Below are positions 1 through 12,404 of a stretch of 64,000 nt of DNA, piece after piece. Numbering within the stretch: the stretch's first letter is position 1; each line of letters starts with the position of its first letter. Position numbers and translations under genes: made by a program. This stretch comes from Coprinopsis marcescibilis. Taxonomy: Eukaryota > Basidiomycota > Agaricomycetes > Agaricales > Psathyrellaceae. Where the stretch lies: positions 127,048-191,047 of the forward strand of contig ML210191.1 of assembly GCA_004369085.1 (NCBI GenBank), written 5' to 3'. The notes beneath the pieces are model-generated. The model saw only the letters and a program-made list of their open reading frames with translations. It did not search any database and was not told where the DNA came from.

Positions 1-1348
1 GAATTTGGCCTTAGACTCTTGAAACACGTCTACAAGTCCAGCTACGTCGCCGGGTCCAGGAATTGTATAGGCATCCCGGAGAGCCGTATAAACGGGGAAG
101 TTGAGGACAGAGTCGAGTGGACCTTGCCAATTGGCGATGGGACTTGGAACGGGCTCAACGGTGGGCCAAGATATTGATGCAGTATGGCACGTACTCGACT
201 TCTGCTCCCCCGAAAACCTCTCCCATGCAGAAGACGCCCGCCTTGCCACAGAACTCTGGCCAGAAGTCTGCTTGTACGTGCCTTTCGGAGTCAGAGTAAG
301 TTAAGATGTCACTGGCTCGCTGATAGTGAGGAACATACTTTGCCGCTATATATCGTAAAAGCGATTGATTAATCACGGTTGATAAGTAGTCACTGAGACG
401 TAATTCTTACCATCAATGCGTAGGCCGTCGATTGAATACTCCTTGACGAAACCTTGTACCCATTCTCCGTAACGTTTTATGACGGTAGGATTGGTTGTGT
501 CCACGTCTGGCAGGGGAACCATTTCGTCTCCCATCCAACAGATCTTCTCGCTCGTACTATCACTGTAGTCAATCGGACAATACGGGTGATAAAAGGACTT
601 AACCATAATCAGGGTTATATTTCAAGGAAGGTTGCGAAGGACACACCTCGTCTTTAAAGAGATATCCGGAGTAGTCGGGTGTGGTTGAAATCGACATTAC
701 ATGGTTGATTACGACGTCGACCATCAAGTACCTCGAGTGATATTAGCATGGTGTATAGAAGTATGGGGCAATAAACGTACATTCCGCGTCTATGAAGGTC
801 GGCTGAAAGTGCTTTCAAATCATCAGAAGTCCCGAAATGGCTATTCAACTGGGTAAGATCCGCCGTCCAGTATCCGTGGTATGGGTCCCCGTAGACTGTT
901 GGTGGGCCCTCGTAGTTCTGGTTAACAGGGCTAATCCAAACTTTGAGATGGCGTGAGCGGATTAATTCGAGGCATTCGTTGAAACAGCTCACTGGCTGTG
1001 AACCCGGCGTTTTGGATATAATCCAGACGTTCACGGATTCTAGTATGAGCTGGTTACGAAGGCTCCTGGGAGGTTGAAATGCGCCCAGCACGCACCCGTT
1101 CCACGTCCCTCCACACCACGTCCGCTTGCTTGTATCACAGTGGGATTCAAGTGTACCCGAAGGAACGGCAAACCGATCTGTGAGTAACCTGGAACGTAAC
1201 CGAGTCCGTAAGGTGAGTTAATTTAACGAATGAGCGGATTGACTCACTGATATATCGAACGACCCCTCCATTCGTCCGCTGTTGCTGCCAACCCGAATGT
1301 AACAAAAGCGGATAGCAAATAGGATGTGTATAACCAATTGCAAAACAT
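1..1348 (-). CDS. Secreted alpha-amylase, GH13 (3' end cut by window edge)
   Basis: Endo-acting enzyme that hydrolyses alpha-1,4 links of starch and glycogen outside the cell. The start at 1348 opens a short hydrophobic signal peptide ending near AATA|DEW, then DEWRGRSIYQLLTDRFA and the family's TWCGGTWNG motif. Exons then read LDYIQNAGF, VWISPVNQNYEG, DPYHGYWTADLTQLNSHFG, the GLRID nucleophile Asp (about 412-432), AAKHVQADFWPEF and the MGEVF general-acid Glu (about 213-227). The third catalytic Asp would lie beyond position 1. Splicing is confirmed at several junctions because only the spliced frame rebuilds family motifs: SIYQ|LLTDRFA across a phase-2 intron, RIDA|KHV across an intron with a GTATGT donor. 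It diverges from a sugar transporter, suggesting co-induction on starch. Identity is firm; the exact intron set near 1020-1110 is less so. Confidence 0.93.
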
Positions 1349-2168
1349 CGAAGGAGAAGAAAGGAGTGAATAAGAGTGTGAACGGAAAGAAAGTGGCGGT
1401 GGACTCTGCAGGAGCTGAGTTTGGGCGAACTAAACGGCGTTTAAGCCCGGGGGAAAGTAGCGGTGACAGAGAAACAGATAGAACCGCCCTGTTCTGGCAC
1501 GCGAATCTGACCGTAAAGAGAAGGAATATAAATGTAATGGTTAAACACATTAGTACCTACCAGCCAGCGCACAGCGCATGACACAAGATTCTATGCATGC
1601 ACAACCTTCATACCAGCTTATTATGAATGCAAACATAAGCGCCGAAAAGCCTTAGGCTACATAGAGCGGCTTAGTTTTCCTTTTCTGATACTACTGCGCG
1701 GAATAGCCGCTCTTGCGTCGAGCTCCTATATCACCGTCGCAGAGCCCAAATGGCCTGCTAAAATGCTAAAGGAGCAGGACCTGCAGCAATATACTCGCTT
1801 TTGTTCAATAAGTGCTTGAATAGGAATTTGAATGTGGCTGCAGGCTGGTGGTTTGGTTTTTCTGTTTTCACTGTCGGGACGTCCCAGATGTTGTCTCAAA
1901 TCGAGTTCCATTGGTTTGTGAAGTCAACTTTCAATGGTTCTTGTTTAAAAGCTCTTAACAACATGGGTAAGTCTCTTACTGGAAATGTCGTTCCACAACA
2001 AGTACCGAAATGTTGCCATCACTCTATGGTCCCATCGAGCATCACGCGCACGGCCCTTGTTGCCCACTGTGACCAAGGATAGTCGCCCAGACACCGAACG
2101 AAGCATACCCTACCAATAGCGGCTCAGCGAATACAATTACAGGCCAGCTGAACTGAACACTCCAAACA
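1349..2168. promoter_or_regulatory. Shared divergent promoter region, amylase / sugar transporter
   Basis: This 820-bp gap separates the amylase start (minus) from the MFS transporter start (plus) and holds no convincing gene. Features seen: a perfect 9-bp inverted repeat AGAGCGGCT (1663-1671) / AGCCGCTCT (1705-1713); inside its right half a CGG-N5-CCG pair (1699-1709), the half-site form bound by Zn2Cys6 activators; an AGCC-TTA-GGCT dyad at about 1649-1659; and one SYGGRG match, CCGGGG, at 1447-1452, the consensus of CreA/Mig1-type glucose repressors. The sites are seen; their use is inference. Confidence 0.4.
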
Positions 2169-4094
2169 ATGCCACCCAGCGCTCAACGAGGAGCTGCGAC
2201 TGGTGATTCGTTCACCAGGTACGGATGGTCCGTTTGTGTTTGGGTTCTGATTGTTGCGTTCCAGGTGAGCCTCAATATGCAGCACGCTTCTCTACTTTCG
2301 TTGACTCTAGTGAAGTACGGGTACCACATCTCAGCTCTGAACCAAATCCAAGCAGCTTTGACATGTAAAGTCAAGCCCATCTCGGGAAGCACCCTCCCCA
2401 CTGTTCCCCATCTCCAATCCTGCATTCCAATGTCCGACTTTACGTTTTCCCTTGTCACGTCCATCTTCACCCTTGGAGGTTTGGCGGGAAGTAGTGTTGC
2501 TAATCTTGTCATGGACGGCTCAGGCCGCAAGGGTGCGCTACGAATCTGCGCAGCTTTCATTGCGGCTGGAGCAGGGTTGATGGGACTCAGCGGCTCCGTC
2601 GTATTCCTTGCCATTGGAAGGTATGCAAGCTGTCACGGCATACCGACTTGGCTTGCTCATAGATTTTAGGTTCCTGATAGGCGTGGGCTCCGGCGTAGGC
2701 ATCTGCGTCGCACCCATCTTCATATCAGAAATATCCCCTGCAAAAATCAGCGGCAACATTGGTATTTCTCCTGATACCTGTCCCAGGGGTTGCTCATTCT
2801 AACTGTGTTTACACAGGTGTGTTGACGCAATTGGCCATTGTGTTTGGAATCATGACGACCCAGATTATTGGGCTACAGTTTGCTAGTGAAAGCCAATGGC
2901 GAATTGTCCTGTTCATCTCGTCGGTTCTCGGATTGGCTCAGTTCTTTGCTAGTCCCTTGATCGCAGAATCACCTGTGTGGCTTGCGCAGAAAGGGAGACT
3001 AGAGGACGGGGAAAGAATATCTGCGAGGCTTTGGGGATCATCCGCATGTAGGCATTCTTTCTGAAATCACTGGGAACGTGGCAACTTAATCATGAACAGA
3101 CCAATCGCTTGACGCCGAGGGTGGTGGTCGAACCGACGAAGATCATCCTCAGGACGAGCCTGCGGATGTCATAGTCAAAGTTCCACAGGTTCTGGCCTCT
3201 GCTGAATTCAGGAAACCGCTGTGGATTGTCTGCTTGGCTATGCTGGCTCAACAAATCTCAGGTATGTGAGTTCAGCGTCGGTTACCATGTTGCTGCTGAC
3301 ACTAAGCCTGGTAGGAATCAACGCTGGTATGCGAACATCGCTAAAGACATACCGCTAACTAACGCGGTCGTTTAGTGCTTTATTACAGCAATGACATCCT
3401 GTCTAAATCTCTACCTTCCCTCGGCCCCTATCTTTCACTGGGAATTACGGTGGTCAATGTTCTGATGACGTTCCCACCAATTATTCTGATTGAAGTACGT
3501 GGCTTCGAAAGTGTTTTTGCTCAACTGACCCATATTTTCCGCAGCGAATGGGAAGGAAACAGCTACTCACCGTTTCTATTCTTGGCGCCATTTCGTCCCT
3601 CTTCCTTCTCGGGCTTGGACTAAACATCGGCTCTGTCACGCTATCCAGCATTACTATAGTAACCTTCGTGATGTATGTTCAATCGCTGTCGCATGAAAAT
3701 ATGCTGATTACATGTTTGCGACAGGTCATTCGCTGTAGGTCTGGGACCAATCCCGTTCGTTATGATTCCGGAAGTATCCCCACCTCGAGTGCGTGCAAGT
3801 TGATTATGATTCCCACACGGTCACTGACTCTGTTATGCTCAGGCCGTTTCTGCGCTGTCCTCCATTGCTCTTTCTTTGAATTGTAAGTTGCTACAAGTTT
3901 AACCAGGTGATTTTTGCTAATCAATATTTTTTCTTATCAAAGGGATCGCCAATTTCCTGGTTGGATTGTTGTTCCTTCCATTACGCAATCTTCTCTCTGG
4001 AGGCGACCGATTTAGTGAGGGTAGAATTTTCTACCTGTTTGGGGTGTGCCTCTTCACATCTGCATTCATTTTATCTAGGATATACCGTCGTTAG
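2169..4094 (+). CDS. MFS sugar transporter (Vps73 / GLUT-like)
   Basis: Integral membrane sugar porter of the major facilitator superfamily, predicted 12 transmembrane segments. The first exon (2169-about 2621) has a short hydrophilic N-terminus, TM1 (VCVWVLIVAFQVSL), a luminal loop and TM2-4 with the loop motif DGSGRKGAL. Later exons carry RFLIGVGSGVGICVAPIFISEISP, the PESPVWL-like AESPVWLAQKGR at the end of the first half, GINA-VLYYSNDIL in TM7, a degenerate GRK motif in RMGRKQLLTVS, and GLGPIPFVMIPEVSPP in TM10. The spliced last exon ends at TAG 4092-4094 after ILSRIYRR. At least seven short introns are needed. Yeast Vps73 is a related porter. The substrate cannot be read from sequence; position next to the amylase suggests glucose or maltose uptake. 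Confidence 0.88.
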
Positions 4095-4380
4095 CGTATT
4101 CTGTTCGTTGTAAATAGGGCCTCGAAATATTGACGTGATTGTGATGACGGAGAACTTGAAAGACGGAGAATGAAAGTTGAAGCGGAGCCTGGAATACTCA
4201 GCGCCAAGTGCGGTTGATTGGAAGAACTGCTCGCTGCCACTCTACACATTGACGAAACCGTGTTGGGGGCGGCCTTTTGACTCCTTCTACCCTATAATAT
4301 CCCCCACAATCTCTTCAAAAACGGCGACTGGCCTAGGAAGCGGTGTCCGTCGATCGGTGACCCCATCCAGGTCGTCTCAT

Positions 4381-7300
4381 ATGGACAACCCGCCGACGAC
4401 CAACATTCACACCATAGTCAAGGCGCAGATTGTTTTTCTGCTGTCTACGCTCACCGAGGAAAACTTTGGGCGAAATCAGCAGGAGATACTCTCGGTATGT
4501 CGTCCTTTTAGGCCATCTTGGGCGTTATTCTGACCGTGGGTCTTGAACGAACCTTCGCCATGCCTGCAATAGCTTTCCGAACAGCATGGGTTGGACACTT
4601 ATCTGCACTTCATTCGACGACTCATTGTTCACTCTCAATCTCGACTCTCTGCTGCACCACCCGCTTCTATGGATGCTTCAACAGCTTTGACGTTTCGGCT
4701 CCTCGTTCAGGAGACTCAGCGACTGGCCCACGATCCATTTCTTGCTGACCGTTTCAGGGACGGAGTAGGCGGCGGCGAGGGGGACATGTTCAGGAATTTT
4801 GATCTCATTCGATTCCTTGATCGTGTTGGATTGCGTTCCCTCGAACGTTTTATCCTTGCCTCTGCCATCGTTGCCGGTCGAACGCGACAAGAACTTTTCT
4901 CGCAAGCCGTAAACGTAATCCAGCTGGAATTCGATAACGCCGTCGCAGCCCTTCGTCGACCTGCCGTCTTTGACGCTGCCGATCTTTCCTTCAACCAAGC
5001 AACCAAAATCCTTACGAATCTTCTCGCCGATGCACCCCCGGACCCACCAGCACTTACTCCCTCCCAGAAACCTATCCTGATCCTTGCCATTCAATCGAAA
5101 TATGGACAGGAAGCCCTTGCTCCCATTCTACCCACCCTTTTCGCTAACCTAAGGTCAGTCTAACTCGATTTCTTTTATCAACTTTCAGCCAACTAACCAA
5201 CGCGTATAATCGACAACATGTCTCAGCTTGCCATCCTCTGCCACCTTAATCCAAACTCTTATTTCTTTCGGACCCGATATCACAAGCGACCCAGAGGTCG
5301 TTCATGGATTACTCGAACGCTTCGATATTACAGACTCCAATCCCCCCAATGACGCGCAGCTAATCGAAATTGTATCGTCCCTCGGTCGGCTCGCAGCGGA
5401 AGGTACGGTCCTTTGTGATGCAGCTGTATTAATCCACAACCTTGCCAGCTATGTAAGCGCATCTTCGCTGTGACCCCTGCAGTTTTGCTTAATGTTTGAT
5501 ATCTACAGCGCGCTAAACTGAACTGGGCCGCCGCTATACGGACCTTCGACCGTCCAGATCGAACCACAGTTGATACAGCAACCCTTAAACTCCTCATTGC
5601 TATCTTGCTTCACGCGCCTCGTGATCAGGAGCCCCATGCTGTTGCCGGCTTCTGGGAACCATGGTCTAATCCCCTCTACCAGTTAAGGCTCCTGGATGCC
5701 CTTCTTTCCCTTCCCGGAGACACTTTCAATCTAGTTTCGCTTCCTGGAAAAAGGATTGTGACGGTGGACGATATGGCGGTTAGCAGTCCCACGATCAAAT
5801 CGCTGGCCGCAAACGTACAAGGGTACACTTGGAACTCGTTGGAGCTTTTCCAGATCCTCGTCAAGTTGGCAGATTCGGAGTCGGTTGAAATCCGTACTTG
5901 TGTCAGGGAGATGTTGGATAAGGCCATTAAGATCAGTGCTGAGATTGTCCAGATGGGTCTTCTGCAGGTGCCTGTACGAACCTGATTGATCTTCGAATGT
6001 CGCGCCGAGGCTAATTCGTCACACAGGAGTCCAAATGGAACGAAATTCGCCTCGAGTATTCCCGCAAATTGCTTGCGATGTTCTTGACCGGACATCCCAA
6101 CCATCAACTTGTGTTCATGCGGATTTGGCAGATCAAGCCCACGTATTTGACAGATGCTTTCCGCGACTTTTACGACGAGAGCAATTCCAACATCACGCGG
6201 ATCCTCGACGTTGCCCAGGATTTGAAGGTTCGTTGGTCATGTGTTTAGTTGTGTATTGGTAACTTACAATGATCCAGATTCTCGATGCACTACTTGAGGT
6301 TCAACCGTTTTCTTTTGCGCTTGATGTAGCTGCACTTGCATCGCGCAGAGAATATCTCAATCTCGACAAATGGCTTGCAGACAAGGTGGCCACGCACGGT
6401 TCCGATTTCCTCAATGCCGTCATTTCGTTCTTGCATCAGAAAATGGAGAGCGAGAAGATTGCCCGTTTATCCCATCCTGCTATGGAAAGCCATGCCATGC
6501 CACTCAGCCCCAACACCATCACCATAATCCTCCGAACACTTCGTAATAAGTGAGCCATTTGGCAATAACAATCGAGAATTCACTAATCTTTGTTCAGTAC
6601 CGACGCTTTGCCAGAAACTGATGGAGAAGCAGCAATTGAAGTCCGCAACGCCTGCCTTCAGATTCATCCAAGGCTTATGAGTCTCCTCCCGGGTAGCGAT
6701 GTCGAACCTGGCCTTACCGTCGTATCATATTCAAACGAGATCGAAGGCGAAGTCGACGCAATCTACAAGCAGATGTACGACGAACACATCTCCATCGACC
6801 AGGTCATCCAAATGCTCAAGCAGTACAAAGACTCCACCAACACTCACGACCACGAAATCTTCTCCTGCATGATCCACTTCCTCTTCGATGAATACAAATT
6901 CTTCCAGTCATACTATCCCGCTCGCGAACTCCAAATGACAGGTCATCTTTTTGGCTCCCTCATTCAGCACAAACTCATCGACTACATCCCCCTCGGCATC
7001 GCTATTCGCTATATCATCGACGCCCTCAATTGCCCCCCGGAAACCAACCTCTTCAAGTTTGGCATGCAAGCTCTCAGCCGCTTCGAATTCCGTCTCGTTG
7101 AATGGAGGCCCCTCTGCGAAGCATTGCTCAGAATACCCGCTTTGGAAGCAGTGCGACCGGAACTCATCCAGACGATACACCGTGCTCTTGCCTCAAACGT
7201 GGCGAGCACTGCTGACCCGTTCTCTGGAAATGTCGGTGGACAAGAACACATCCCAGTTTTCACTGCAATCCAACCGGATCCGATGCAAGAGGATATCGAG

Positions 7301-10300
7301 GAACCCCCTGAGGAGACAAGCGATCGCATCCTGTTCATAGTCAACAACCTGGCGCCTAGTAACTTTGATTCGAAACTCAAGGAAATGCAAGAACACTTCG
7401 TCGATCAGTATTCTCAATGGTTTGCGAACTATCTCGTCGATCAACGTGTCAGCACGGAGCCCAACAATCACCCTCTTTATCTGCGTTTCCTGGACTCTAT
7501 GGATCGCCAAGCATTGCACAAGTACATCCTTCAAGAAACCTTCGTGAAAGCTGCCGGATTGTTGAATTCAGAGAAGTCCATGGTATCCGGAGCAGAGCGT
7601 AATACCCTCAAAAATATCGGTTCCTGGCTCGGTACTATCACGCTCGCCCGCGACAAACCCATCAGGTTCAAGAACCTTTCTTTCAAAGAACTCCTCATCG
7701 AAGGATTCGAAAGCGGTCGCCTCGTTGTCGCCATCCCATTCGTCTGCAAGACTTTGGAACCCTGTGCCAAGTCCCGGGTTTTCAAGCCTCCCAATCCCTG
7801 GCTGATGGCCGTTCTCAGCTTGTTGGTTGAGCTTTACCATTTCGCCGACTTGAAGCTTAACCTCAAATTCGAAATCGAAGTTCTTTGCAAAGGATTGAAC
7901 ATCGAGCTGGATGCTATTGAGCCCACAACAATTCTCCGCAACCGTCCATTGGAAGCTATGGGTGGGCTTCCCCCACCAGAATTCCAACCTGAAATGGAGC
8001 CCGGCGCTACGCTTAACGCAGAACAGCAAGGAGTGAATCAACTCGGTAAGTCCGTATTGTGTGTCGTTGGTTCGTTTGCTAATCAAGTCTTAGCTATCGA
8101 AGATATCCTGGTCGCACTGGCCAGCAATGTACAGATCAGCTCCCAGTTTTCGCCTTTCAACGCCAACCCCGCTTTCAAACGGGCCGTTCAACTTGCTATT
8201 GATCGTGCGGTTCGAGAAGTGAGTGCTGATTGGTAAAAACTCAAGCGTTGCGAAATTAACAGAGCTTCAGATCATTATACCCGTTGTTGAGCGTTCAGTC
8301 ACCATCGCTGGAATTTCCACGAGTGAATTGGTCATCAAAGACTTCGCAAGTGAAATCAATGACATGAAACTGAGAAAGGCCGGATATCTGATGGCTCAGA
8401 AATTGGCTGGAAGTCTTGCGCTCGTTACCTGTAAGGAGCCTTTGAAAGCCAACCTCGCGACCCATTTCCGTCAGTACCTCAATGACAACGGATTTATGGA
8501 GGTAAGGATGTGTCCCACACACACCCAGACTTGAGCTAACGCTTTAACATTTTGCAGCAACACGTCCCTGAAGCAGTTGTCCAGATTTTGGTGCAAGATA
8601 ACCTTGACAATGCCTGTCATGCAATCGAGAAAGCCGCTATGGACCGTGTTGTCAGCGATATCGAAGAAGGTTTCGCGCAGTCATACGAGGCACGAAAGCG
8701 CCACAGAGAGGTCAGTCATATTTTGGATGGGTGTGCTCGACTTGTTAACATGTAATAGTCGAGGTCCACTGCACCTTTCTGGGACCCAGCAGCCGCGAGG
8801 TCCAACTTCTCTGCAACGCTTCCGGATCCCCTCCGTATCAAGCCCAACGGCTTACAACCACATCAACTCACCGTCTACGAGGACTTTGGTATGTGGACCT
8901 TTCATAATCAGTCAGTACAAGTCTGATCCTTCTCAACAGCAACTGGGTTGCGAGTCGGAGAAAACGGAGGCGAAGGTTTGCCTTACGTGGGCGTGGACTC
9001 ACCTGGCATTGGTGCACATGGAATCACTCACCAGGAAGTCATGGAAAGATTCGGCGTATGTCTTTTACCCTGTCATAACTCGAGATGTTATTGATCCGTC
9101 CTTCACTAGATTCTGACCCGCGATCTCGAGGCTGTAGTTGTCCAGATTCCAACACAGTCTCTTGCCGCATTGCCCGCCAATCACGACATCCGGGTCCTGG
9201 TTTCACGTGTTTTGATGCTTGCTGAAGAAGCTGCTGACCGAGAACGCAGCCCTCTCATGATTTCTCAAAAGATCGTTCAATTGCTTTACAAAACTACATC
9301 TCAACTCGGTCGGGAAGTTTACATCGCAATTCTTGATCAGCTTTGCCAAGTGTTCGAGGAGGTTGCCAAGGAAGCGATCACATGGCTGCTGTATGCAGAG
9401 GATGAGGTTGGCTTTCCCTTGACATATGCGTCCAGGACATACACTGACAGTCGCATAGCGCAAGTACAACATCCCGGTCACAATCACATTGCTTAGAAGT
9501 GGCTTACTCAACCCCACTCTCCATGACCAGCAATTGGCCAAGGTGTTGTTCACAGATCCGCGACCCAATCTTGTTGCCTACACTGTGGGATTGATACGAG
9601 AAGGTCTTTCCGGCGATATTCCAGCGCTGTCGCAGGGGAACTTCCAATTTGCCATTGATGTTATCCGGCAACTATCTGCTGCAGGAAAGGCAACGGAGGA
9701 GTAAGTTGAAAGAGCTTTACAACTATTTCTCTTCAGGCTGACAGTTATCCAGGATGAACCGACTTTTGGACGACCTGCGTGGTGGTAGAAGGTCTGCCGA
9801 TCCCACTATTCGGCCGCCTTTGAAACCAGAGGCAGAACAGTTGAGAGAGAAACTGCATCACTGGTTCCAGCAATGGGTCTTCATCTTCCAGAAGAACCCA
9901 TCTCCGGAGAAGACATTTGTTCCGTTCATCACTCAATTGACGAAACAAGGAATTCTCAAAGTTGAAGATGTTTCGTCCTTCTTCTTCCGTGTCTGTACCG
10001 AGGCAGGCGTTTCGGCGTACATGAAATGCATTGCCACAGGAGAGTTCGAATACGCGTTCCAGGCTCTTGATGCATTCTCCAGACTTATTGTCTTTATCAT
10101 CAAATACCACGGAGATGCGACTGGCGTTAACAACGAGCAGGCCAAGGTCCACTATATGACCAAGATCCTCTCGATTGTCGTCCTCGTCCTTGCCAACACG
10201 CACGAAGAACAAGGGTCGGAGTTCCAGCCGAAACCCTTCTTCCGTTTCTTCTCCAGCTTGGTCAGTGACCTTCACTCTGTTGAGGGCAGCTTAGGGCCAG

Positions 10301-11505
10301 CGTATTTCCAGTTGCTTCTTGCCCTCAGGTATGTTCCAAACTAATGAGTGACGGAGACGAAATTAATATTTTGCCCCTTAGTGACACCTATAGTTCCTTG
10401 CAACCAACTTATTTCCCCGGGTTTGCTTTCTCCTGGATGTGTCTCATCTCGCATCGCCTTTTCATGCCCAAGCTCCTTCTCTCTGAAAATCGAGAGGTAA
10501 GAATCTGCTTCTATAGTTATCTTGCATTTGGCTGACACCCAGACAGGGATGGTCTGCCTTCCACAAGTTGCTTCTCTCGCTCTTTAAGTTCCTCGCCCCT
10601 TTCTTGAAAGAGGGGGACTTGAGACCTGCGGAAAGGGATCTTTACAGAGGGGTGCTTCGTTTGCTCCTCGTCATCCTTCACGACTTCCCCGACTTCCTCA
10701 GTGAATACTATTTCACAATCTGCGACGTCATTCCTCCTCGATGCGTGCAACTTCGTAACATCATTTTGAGTGCATTCCCTACCACTTTGGTTCTTCCTGA
10801 CCCACACCTCCGCAATATCTCGTTCGAAACTCTCCCCGAGATGGGCCCAATCCCCCCTATTTTGTCCGACTTCACCTCCGGCCTCCGTAGCGGCGATCTT
10901 CGGACCCAACTCGATCAGTACTTGTTGAATCGCGGAAGCCCTGCATTCCTGGCGCAACTCAAAGACCAGCTGAAGATTCCAAACCCTGAAGGTTCCGGAG
11001 AACTGTACAACCTATCCTTGATCAACGCTATTGTCATGTATGCTGGTGTCTCGTCCGTTGCACAGGCAAAGGCTCGCAGCGGATCCTCGCTGTTTGTGGC
11101 CAGTGACCCAGGCGCTGTAGTTTTGCAGCATCTTGCCAACACCCTTGACGTCGAAGGTCTGTTAGCATCATGCATTTGTAGATCCTATTCTAACATATCT
11201 TCTTAGGTCAACACCATCTGCTGAGCTCCATCGTGCTGCACCTACGATATCCTAATGCCCATACGCACTGGTTCAGCTCTTTGCTTCTCTACCTCTTCAC
11301 AGAGGTCAAAGATGAACGCTTCCGAGAAATCATGACTAAGGTTCTTCTGGAGCGCTTCATTGTTCATCGCCCTCACCCTTGGGGAGCCCTCGTCACCTTC
11401 ATCGAACTCCTTCGCAATCCCAAGTACGACTTCTGGAACAAGGACTTTGTGCGAATCGCGCCGGAAGTTACCTTGCTTCTCGAAAGCGTTGGACGCAATC
11501 TCTGA
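4381..11505 (+). CDS. NOT1: NOT1, scaffold subunit of the CCR4-NOT deadenylase complex
   Basis: Large scaffold (about 2,000 residues spliced) that assembles the CCR4 and CAF1 deadenylases, NOT2/NOT3 and CAF40 for mRNA decay and repression. Start ATG 4381, exon 1 ends 4494, exon 2 resumes with LSEQHGLDTYLHFIRRLIVH. Domains in order: N-terminal HEAT region (4.6-6.5 kb); helical region matching the TTP-binding segment (6.6-7.2 kb, DEHISIDQVIQMLKQYKDS); MIF4G domain that binds CAF1 (about 7.3-8.0 kb, NIGSWLGTITLARDKPI); the CAF40-binding DUF3819 region (8.1-8.8 kb); C-terminal NOT1 superhelix that holds NOT2/NOT3 (10.5-11.5 kb, ending in RPHPWGALVTFIELLRNPKY and TGA 11503-11505). About 20 short introns. 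This is the longest gene in the window and the identity is secure. Confidence 0.95.
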
Positions 11506-11825
11506 AGAATTTCACATTGGACTCCCCACGTTTTCCTCAAAGAGTAGAGTTTGTCTTCCTGTAATTCCTGCTATCTTCGCACACATCTGTTATTTTCTAT
11601 CTGGGTTCACTACACACCATCCTGTACTGTATCAACATTTCTTCATCTGTTTATTTCGTCGAATGCGCTCGATTACCTTGTTGTAAAATTGTCCATTGAA
11701 CTGTAGAAGATGACTTCTTTTCTCCTGTTCTTTGTGTCTCGGAGACTTGTGTTTGAGGGGTGATCAATCTTTGAAAAGTAGGCTACGCTTGTGGACGACT
11801 GGCATGTAGTGTTTTGTGTCGTCTA
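11506..11825. other. NOT1 3' flank, no gene
   Basis: About 320 bp between the NOT1 stop and the MITE at 11826. It is T-rich directly after the stop, as expected for a 3' UTR, and I see no coding signal in it. Confidence 0.6.
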
Positions 11826-12384
11826 TGGTGCCGTTCACCTAAAGACAACCAATTATGTACAAAATGAATAGCATCCCGAGAAATGACCCAGTGACTTATT
11901 CCTCTTGCAGAAATGCACGAATTGGGCAAAGGAACAAATCCTCTAGAGGGATTTTCGATAGCACAAAAACTGAGGGAGAAATAAATTAGGATATCCTTAA
12001 TTTGGCGTAATTATGGAAGATTGGTCGCGTGGATATGATAAGATTAGATTAAACCTCTATCTTGGGTCCCAGAAACTACTGATGCAACGTATATTTGCGC
12101 AAAATTTAACACCTTTACTCGCTTTTGAGCACATTTTGCACTTCGCCGAAGCCTAGAAGAACTCAAGAATGTTGAGTTAACAATGGAACTTGGGAATAAA
12201 AACACCAAAATAATTATAAAAATACATAATTTATCAAAATGCATGGTTTCCTGGTCTTATTGAGCTGACTACTGCCATCCTATGTACCTCAAATTTCAGA
12301 GTTTTGAACGAGGCCCAAAAAAAAAAAAAAGGTTCCGCCGATTTGGCGTGTCCAAAAGTAGTGGCCTTTAGGTGAACTGCACCA
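11826..12384. mobile_element. MITE 1: 559-bp non-autonomous DNA transposon with TA target duplication
   Basis: The ends are near-perfect terminal inverted repeats. The left end TGGTGCCGTTCACCTAAAG (11826-11844) and right end CTTTAGGTGAACTGCACCA (12366-12384) differ at one base. Each is flanked by TA (11824-11825 and 12385-12386), the target duplication of Tc1/mariner-superfamily elements. The interior is AT-rich, has a 14-A run (12317-12330) and no open frame resembling a transposase, so the copy must have been moved in trans. It lies in the gap between two convergent genes; the right TA is only 18 bp from the stop codon of the S9-like hydrolase, so that gene's 3' UTR must run into it. Confidence 0.82.
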
Positions 12385-12404
12385 TAGGGTATGTCATATA
12401 GTAA

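Noticed and set aside
1218..1550. 110-codon minus-strand open frame over the amylase promoter and first exon
   Set aside because: It is the wrong frame; the amylase signal peptide and exon 1 use another frame here, and the remainder has no motif.
12044..12244. 66-codon minus-strand frame inside MITE 1 as a transposase remnant
   Set aside because: No DDE, HTH or other transposase motif; low-complexity start. The element looks non-coding.
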